64,000 nucleotides of DNA, from positions 1-64,000 of the forward strand of contig JBAQTC010000054.1 in NCBI GenBank assembly GCA_049296795.1. Direction: 5' to 3'. Position numbers and translations under genes: made by a program. The DNA is from CAXNKH01 sp049296795 (lineage in GTDB: Bacteria > Pseudomonadota > Gammaproteobacteria > Burkholderiales > Burkholderiaceae_C). Under the pieces are notes generated by a model. It searched no databases, was not told where the DNA came from, and saw only the letters and a program-made list of their open reading frames with translations. Of this stretch, positions 60,649 through 64,000 are shown piece after piece; positions within the stretch are counted from its first letter, which is position 1; the number at the start of each line of letters is the position of its first letter.

Positions 60649-62190
60649 ATGTCCGACAACACCAACCCCGTCACCACGCCCCAGGATGAAAACCAGCTGA
60701 TTGCCGAGCGGCGCGAAAAGCTCAAGGCCATTCGGCTGCAGCAAACCGCAGGCCAGGGCGTGGCTTTCCCCAATGACTTCAAACCCGCCGATCGCGCTGC
60801 CGCCTTGTTTGCGGCGCACGCCGGGCAAACACCCGAAGGCCTGGTAGCGCAAGGCAGCACGGCCAAGGTGGCGGGTCGAATGATGCTCAAGCGCGTGATG
60901 GGCAAGGCCAGCTTCTGCACGCTACAAGACAGCAGCGGGCGCATCCAGGTTTACGTCAAAGGGGAAGAAGTCGGCGAGGACATTTACGAGCAATTCAAGC
61001 ACTGGGACCTGGGTGATATCGTGGCTGCCGAAGGACGGATTTTCAAAACCAAGACCGGCGAACTCTCGATCCATGCCACCCGCGTACGTCTGCTGACCAA
61101 GAGTCTGCGTCCCATGCCCGACAAGTTCCACGGCATGAACGACCAGGAAACGAAGTACCGCCAGCGCTATGTCGATTTAATGACCGACGAGACCACGCGG
61201 TCCCGTTTCGTGGCCCGCAGCAAGGCCATCTCATCGATCCGAGACTTCATGGTGTCGCACGATTTTCTCGAAGTCGAAACTCCAATGCTGCATCCAATTC
61301 CAGGTGGTGCCAACGCCAAGCCGTTTGCCACGCACCACAACGCGCTGGACCAGCAAATGTTTCTGCGGATTGCGCCCGAGCTCTACCTCAAACGTCTGCT
61401 GGTCGGTGGCTTTGAGCGCGTGTTCGAGATCAATCGCAATTTTCGCAATGAAGGCATCTCGGTGCGACACAACCCCGAGTTCACCATGATGGAGTTCTAC
61501 GCCGCCTACTGGGACTACCAGGACTTGATGACGTTCACCGAAGGCCTGATCCGTCATGCTGCGCTACAAACCGCTGGCACCACCGCTTTAAGCTACGGCG
61601 GCAAGCCGGTTGATTTGGACCAACCGTTTGAACGCCTAACGATTCGCGAAGCCATCCTCAAGCACACCGAGGCCGGCTCTCACGTGGACGACAAAGAATG
61701 GCTGGTTCATGCCTTGAAGAAACTGGGTATGAGTGAAGCCAAACACCGACTTTCAAGCTCCAGCTTGGCCAAGCTGCAGGTGATGTATTTTGAAGAAACC
61801 GTCGAAGAGAAGCTTTGGCAGCCGACCTTCATTTGTGAGCACCCGGTTGAAATCTCACCGCTGGCACGCGCCAGCGACAGCCACCCCGAGGTAACTGAAC
61901 GCTTCGAGCTTTACATCACCGGGCGCGAATTCGGTAATGGCTTTTCCGAACTCAACGATGCCGAAGAACAAGCGGCTCGCTTTGCCTCGCAGGTGTCGGC
62001 CAAAGACAGTGGTGACGATGAGGCCATGTTTTTCGACCACGATTTTGTCCGCGCACTGGAATACGGCATGCCTCCGGCGGGTGGTTGCGGCATAGGCATC
62101 GACCGGTTGATGATGCTTCTGACTGACAGCCCCAGCATCCGCGATGTGATCCTGTTCCCCGCACTGCGTCGGGAGACCCCGGGCCAGTGA
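60649..62190 (+). CDS. lysS: Lysyl-tRNA synthetase, class II
   Basis: A 513-residue class II enzyme. It has an N-terminal OB-fold anticodon domain, motif 2 FERVFEINRNFRNEGISVRHNPEFTMMEFY near 263-292, and motif 3 GCGIGIDRLMMLLTDSPSIRDVILFP near 478-503. It charges tRNA-Lys. Its stop overlaps the next gene (GTGA). Confidence 0.97.
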   Translation: MSDNTNPVTTPQDENQLIAERREKLKAIRLQQTAGQGVAFPNDFKPADRAAALFAAHAGQTPEGLVAQGSTAKVAGRMMLKRVMGKASFCTLQDSSGRIQVYVKGEEVGEDIYEQFKHWDLGDIVAAEGRIFKTKTGELSIHATRVRLLTKSLRPMPDKFHGMNDQETKYRQRYVDLMTDETTRSRFVARSKAISSIRDFMVSHDFLEVETPMLHPIPGGANAKPFATHHNALDQQMFLRIAPELYLKRLLVGGFERVFEINRNFRNEGISVRHNPEFTMMEFYAAYWDYQDLMTFTEGLIRHAALQTAGTTALSYGGKPVDLDQPFERLTIREAILKHTEAGSHVDDKEWLVHALKKLGMSEAKHRLSSSSLAKLQVMYFEETVEEKLWQPTFICEHPVEISPLARASDSHPEVTERFELYITGREFGNGFSELNDAEEQAARFASQVSAKDSGDDEAMFFDHDFVRALEYGMPPAGGCGIGIDRLMMLLTDSPSIRDVILFPALRRETPGQ

Positions 62191-62711
62191 AGTACCTGGC
62201 CCACTACCCCAAAAACCTTCAAGATCAGGTAGGGCAACTGATCGCTGAGGACCGACTTGGGACTATGCTGCTGAGCAAGTACCCAACCAGCCATGCGGTG
62301 CGAACCGACAAAGCCCTGTACACCTTTGTGCTGGACCTGAAGAACGAACATCTGGGTAAAACCGAGCCCTTGAGCAAAATCTGTTTTGACAGCAAGCTTG
62401 AGGTGATCCAGCATGCCCTGGGAACCCACACCACGGTGTCAAGAGTGCAGGGGTCGAAGCTGAAAAGCAAACGCGAAATCCGTGTCGCTTCGCTGTTCAA
62501 GGTGGTGCCGCTCGAGTTTTTGAAAATGATCGCCGTTCATGAGCTAGCGCACATCAAGGAAAAGGACCATAACAAGGCCTTCTACCAGTTGTGCACGCAT
62601 ATGGAACCCAATTACCATCAATTTGAATTTGATTTGCGGCTGTACCTGACCCACCTGGACCAAGTGGGTCAGCTGTCCTGGCCACAGCCATCAACCCAAT
62701 TCAGGGGCTAA
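62187..62711 (+). CDS. YgjP/WLM-type zinc metalloprotein
   Basis: A 174-residue protein with the metallopeptidase-like motif HELAHIKEKDHNKAFYQ near 115-131 and a later MEPNYHQFEFDLRLYL. This matches the YgjP/DUF45 family (M48-type zinc fold), related to a described UTP pyrophosphatase. It starts at a GTG overlapping the lysS stop, so it is coupled. Its end overlaps the convergent cytochrome gene by 11 bases. Confidence 0.82.
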   Translation: MKYLAHYPKNLQDQVGQLIAEDRLGTMLLSKYPTSHAVRTDKALYTFVLDLKNEHLGKTEPLSKICFDSKLEVIQHALGTHTTVSRVQGSKLKSKREIRVASLFKVVPLEFLKMIAVHELAHIKEKDHNKAFYQLCTHMEPNYHQFEFDLRLYLTHLDQVGQLSWPQPSTQFRG

Positions 62712-63030
62712 GCACCGATATCCGGATCGACTCATACCAAGCCGCCAGATCTTTGATTTCTTGGTCGCTCAAAGATTTGGCGATCACGCTCATCATCTCG
62801 TTTTGACGTTTCCCCCCACGGTAATTCTTGAGCTGTTCAACCGTGTAAATAGCCGGTTGTCCTGCCAGATGGGGCGCTGTTGGAAACTGGCTCAAGCCAA
62901 CAGCCCCATGGCAGGTCACACACATAGCGGCAAGGGCCTTGCCTGCTACTGGATCGCCCGCCTGGGCCGCACCCAACCACACACCGCTCAGCAGTAGCGC
63001 CAGGCAAGCTTGAGTTTGAAAACTAGACAT
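62701..63030 (-). CDS. Small c-type cytochrome
   Basis: A 109-residue class I cytochrome c. The signal peptide ends near GAAQAGDP, the heme site is CVTCH (about 37-41), and the axial Met is probably in NEMMSV. It is a periplasmic electron carrier. It lies downstream of the PQQ-type sugar dehydrogenase gene on the same strand, making it a candidate acceptor. A strong terminator hairpin lies between them. Confidence 0.88.
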   Translation of the reverse strand: MSSFQTQACLALLLSGVWLGAAQAGDPVAGKALAAMCVTCHGAVGLSQFPTAPHLAGQPAIYTVEQLKNYRGGKRQNEMMSVIAKSLSDQEIKDLAAWYESIRISVLSP

Positions 63031-63046
63031 GAGAATTCCAAATAAA

Positions 63047-63076
63047 AGCGGACCTGAAAACTGGTTCAGGTCCGCT
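63047..63076 (-). terminator. Intrinsic terminator between the sugar dehydrogenase gene and cytochrome c gene
   Basis: A perfect 12-bp stem (AGCGGACCTGAA / TTCAGGTCCGCT) with a 6-base loop, followed on the minus strand by TTTTATTT. It ends 55 bases after the dehydrogenase stop and lies just before the cytochrome ATG. It may be a partial attenuator rather than a full stop. Confidence 0.85.
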
Positions 63077-63131
63077 GAGAGTTACCGGCATTTCATCCGG
63101 GATGCGTCACCCCGGCTGAAAGGATTCAGGC

Positions 63132-64000
63132 TTACATCCCTGTGTAGCTGATGCGGTAGATCGCTCCGGCAAAGTCGTCCGACACCAGAATCGAACCATC
63201 GGGCAGGTTGGCTACGTCAACCGGACGACCCCGGTACTGACGGGTTTCTGGGTCGAGCCAGCCATCGGCAAATACCTCCGTCTTGTCAGCCGAGCCGTCC
63301 GCCTTCAAACTGGTAAACATGATGCGCGCACCGATCGGGTCGGTACGGTTCCATGAACCATGCTGGGCCGAGAAAATGCCGCCTTGGTACTTGGCTGGGA
63401 ATTTTTTGCCGGTGTAGAAAGTCAAACCGAGGTCAGCTGCATGGGCATCCATATAGACCTCAGGGTTGGTCACATTGCTGGGCAAGGGATCCTTGTCGTA
63501 ACCATGCTCCGTGATACGGGTCTTGCCCTGGATCCAGGGATAACCGAAGAACTGACCCGCCTTGGTGGCACGGTTGATCTCACCAGCAGGAATCAGGTCA
63601 CCCATACCGTCGGTTTGGTTGTCAGTGAACCACAATTCATTGTTCTTTGGGTTGAACTCCAGGCCCACGGAATTGCGAATGCCGGTTGCATAGACTTCGC
63701 GCTTGCTGCCGTCAAACGGATTCATGCGAACGATACCGCCGATACCAGTTTGATCGTACAGTTTGAGCTTGTCGCGCGGTTGCACATTGTGCGGCTGGCC
63801 CAAGGTGATGTAGAGCATGCCGTCCTTGCCAATACGGCAGGTCCGTGCGCCGTGGTTGTAGCTCTCTTCCTCGACCGGGATCAACTTGCCTTGCGAGGCC
63901 ACTTCGATCACCGCCACATCAGGGCCTTCGTAGAAGAATTCAGCGGCTGGGAAATTCAGCACCCGGTTGTGTTCAGCCACAATCAGGAAACCGTCTTTGG
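63132..64000 (-). CDS. PQQ-dependent sugar dehydrogenase family protein (sorbosone/aldose type), 5'-truncated by window
   Basis: The visible part is about 289 residues, cut off by the window end; reading continues in frame past 64000 with KDGFLIVAEHNRVLN. A propeller protein of the GSDH/L-sorbosone dehydrogenase type: NHGARTCRIGKDGMLYITLGQP, GIVRMNPFDGSKREVYATGIRNSVGLEF, LWFTDNQTDGMGD and SAQHGSWNR are the typical quinone-site and calcium-loop segments. It oxidises an aldose or alcohol in the periplasm and passes electrons to a cytochrome such as the one downstream. A signal peptide would be outside the window. Confidence 0.84.
   Translation of the reverse strand, partial: KDGFLIVAEHNRVLNFPAAEFFYEGPDVAVIEVASQGKLIPVEEESYNHGARTCRIGKDGMLYITLGQPHNVQPRDKLKLYDQTGIGGIVRMNPFDGSKREVYATGIRNSVGLEFNPKNNELWFTDNQTDGMGDLIPAGEINRATKAGQFFGYPWIQGKTRITEHGYDKDPLPSNVTNPEVYMDAHAADLGLTFYTGKKFPAKYQGGIFSAQHGSWNRTDPIGARIMFTSLKADGSADKTEVFADGWLDPETRQYRGRPVDVANLPDGSILVSDDFAGAIYRISYTGM

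Overview
The window reads as a chromosomal segment of a betaproteobacterium, most likely a Comamonadaceae member in the Rhodoferax/Polaromonas neighbourhood. This rests on the gene orders mdh / GntR / sdhCDAB-sdhE-gltA / leuC-leuD-leuB / asd-fimV-truA-trpFBA-accD and rpsP-rimM-trmD-rplS, a Bug-type (TctC) binding protein, and several MmgE/CaiB/CitE-type catabolic genes. The genus is inference. Coding density is high, with many 1-8 nt overlaps. I see no tRNA, rRNA, insertion sequence, prophage or CRISPR array.

Region 1 (288-10090, minus) is one long operon. It encodes all five enzyme types of the cyclohexanecarboxylate route known from Rhodopseudomonas palustris (AliA ligase, AliB dehydrogenase, BadK hydratase, BadH dehydrogenase, BadI ring-opening hydrolase), together with a complete LivFGMHK-type ABC importer. 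The predicted end product is pimeloyl-CoA. Region 2 (10323-14921, plus, divergent) encodes an acyl-CoA dehydrogenase, a family III CoA-transferase, an MmgE/PrpD protein and a CitE-like lyase, forming a pathway I cannot name.

Region 3 (14985-26817) is accessory. A RhlE-type helicase is followed by three overlapping genes on the minus strand: an alkylglycerol monooxygenase (AGMO)-like di-iron membrane enzyme, an unknown membrane protein and a CalB-type aldehyde dehydrogenase. They diverge from a GntR regulator gene with a palindromic operator candidate in the gap. Next come an orphan Bug binding protein, a choline-sulfatase-like enzyme, a GMC oxidoreductase and an enolase-superfamily enzyme. 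The AGMO/aldehyde dehydrogenase set is the best candidate for an undescribed system, possibly oxidative cleavage of alkyl-ether lipids.

Region 4 (26896-37781) is housekeeping: oligoribonuclease, an M48 protease, pterin carbinolamine dehydratase, RsgA, a CobD/CbiB-like membrane protein, a NUDIX hydrolase, the ribosomal operon rpsP-rimM-trmD-rplS, a GNAT acetyltransferase, a TM2 protein, a Pit phosphate transporter with its PhoU-like partner, and a TauD-like dioxygenase placed directly after acnB.

Region 5 (37787-48240) is a TCA-cycle island: acnB and mdh on the minus strand, and a divergent GntR regulator followed by sdhCDAB, sdhE and gltA on the plus strand. Region 6 (48318-59953) carries leuine and tryptophan biosynthesis, asd, fimV, truA and accD, with a 41-residue entericidin-like lipoprotein gene lodged between leuC and leuD. 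A hairpin-containing repeat occurs twice before sdhB and once, in degenerate form, before leuB. The window ends with yggT, lysS, a YgjP-type metalloprotein, a cytochrome c and a truncated PQQ-type sugar dehydrogenase gene.
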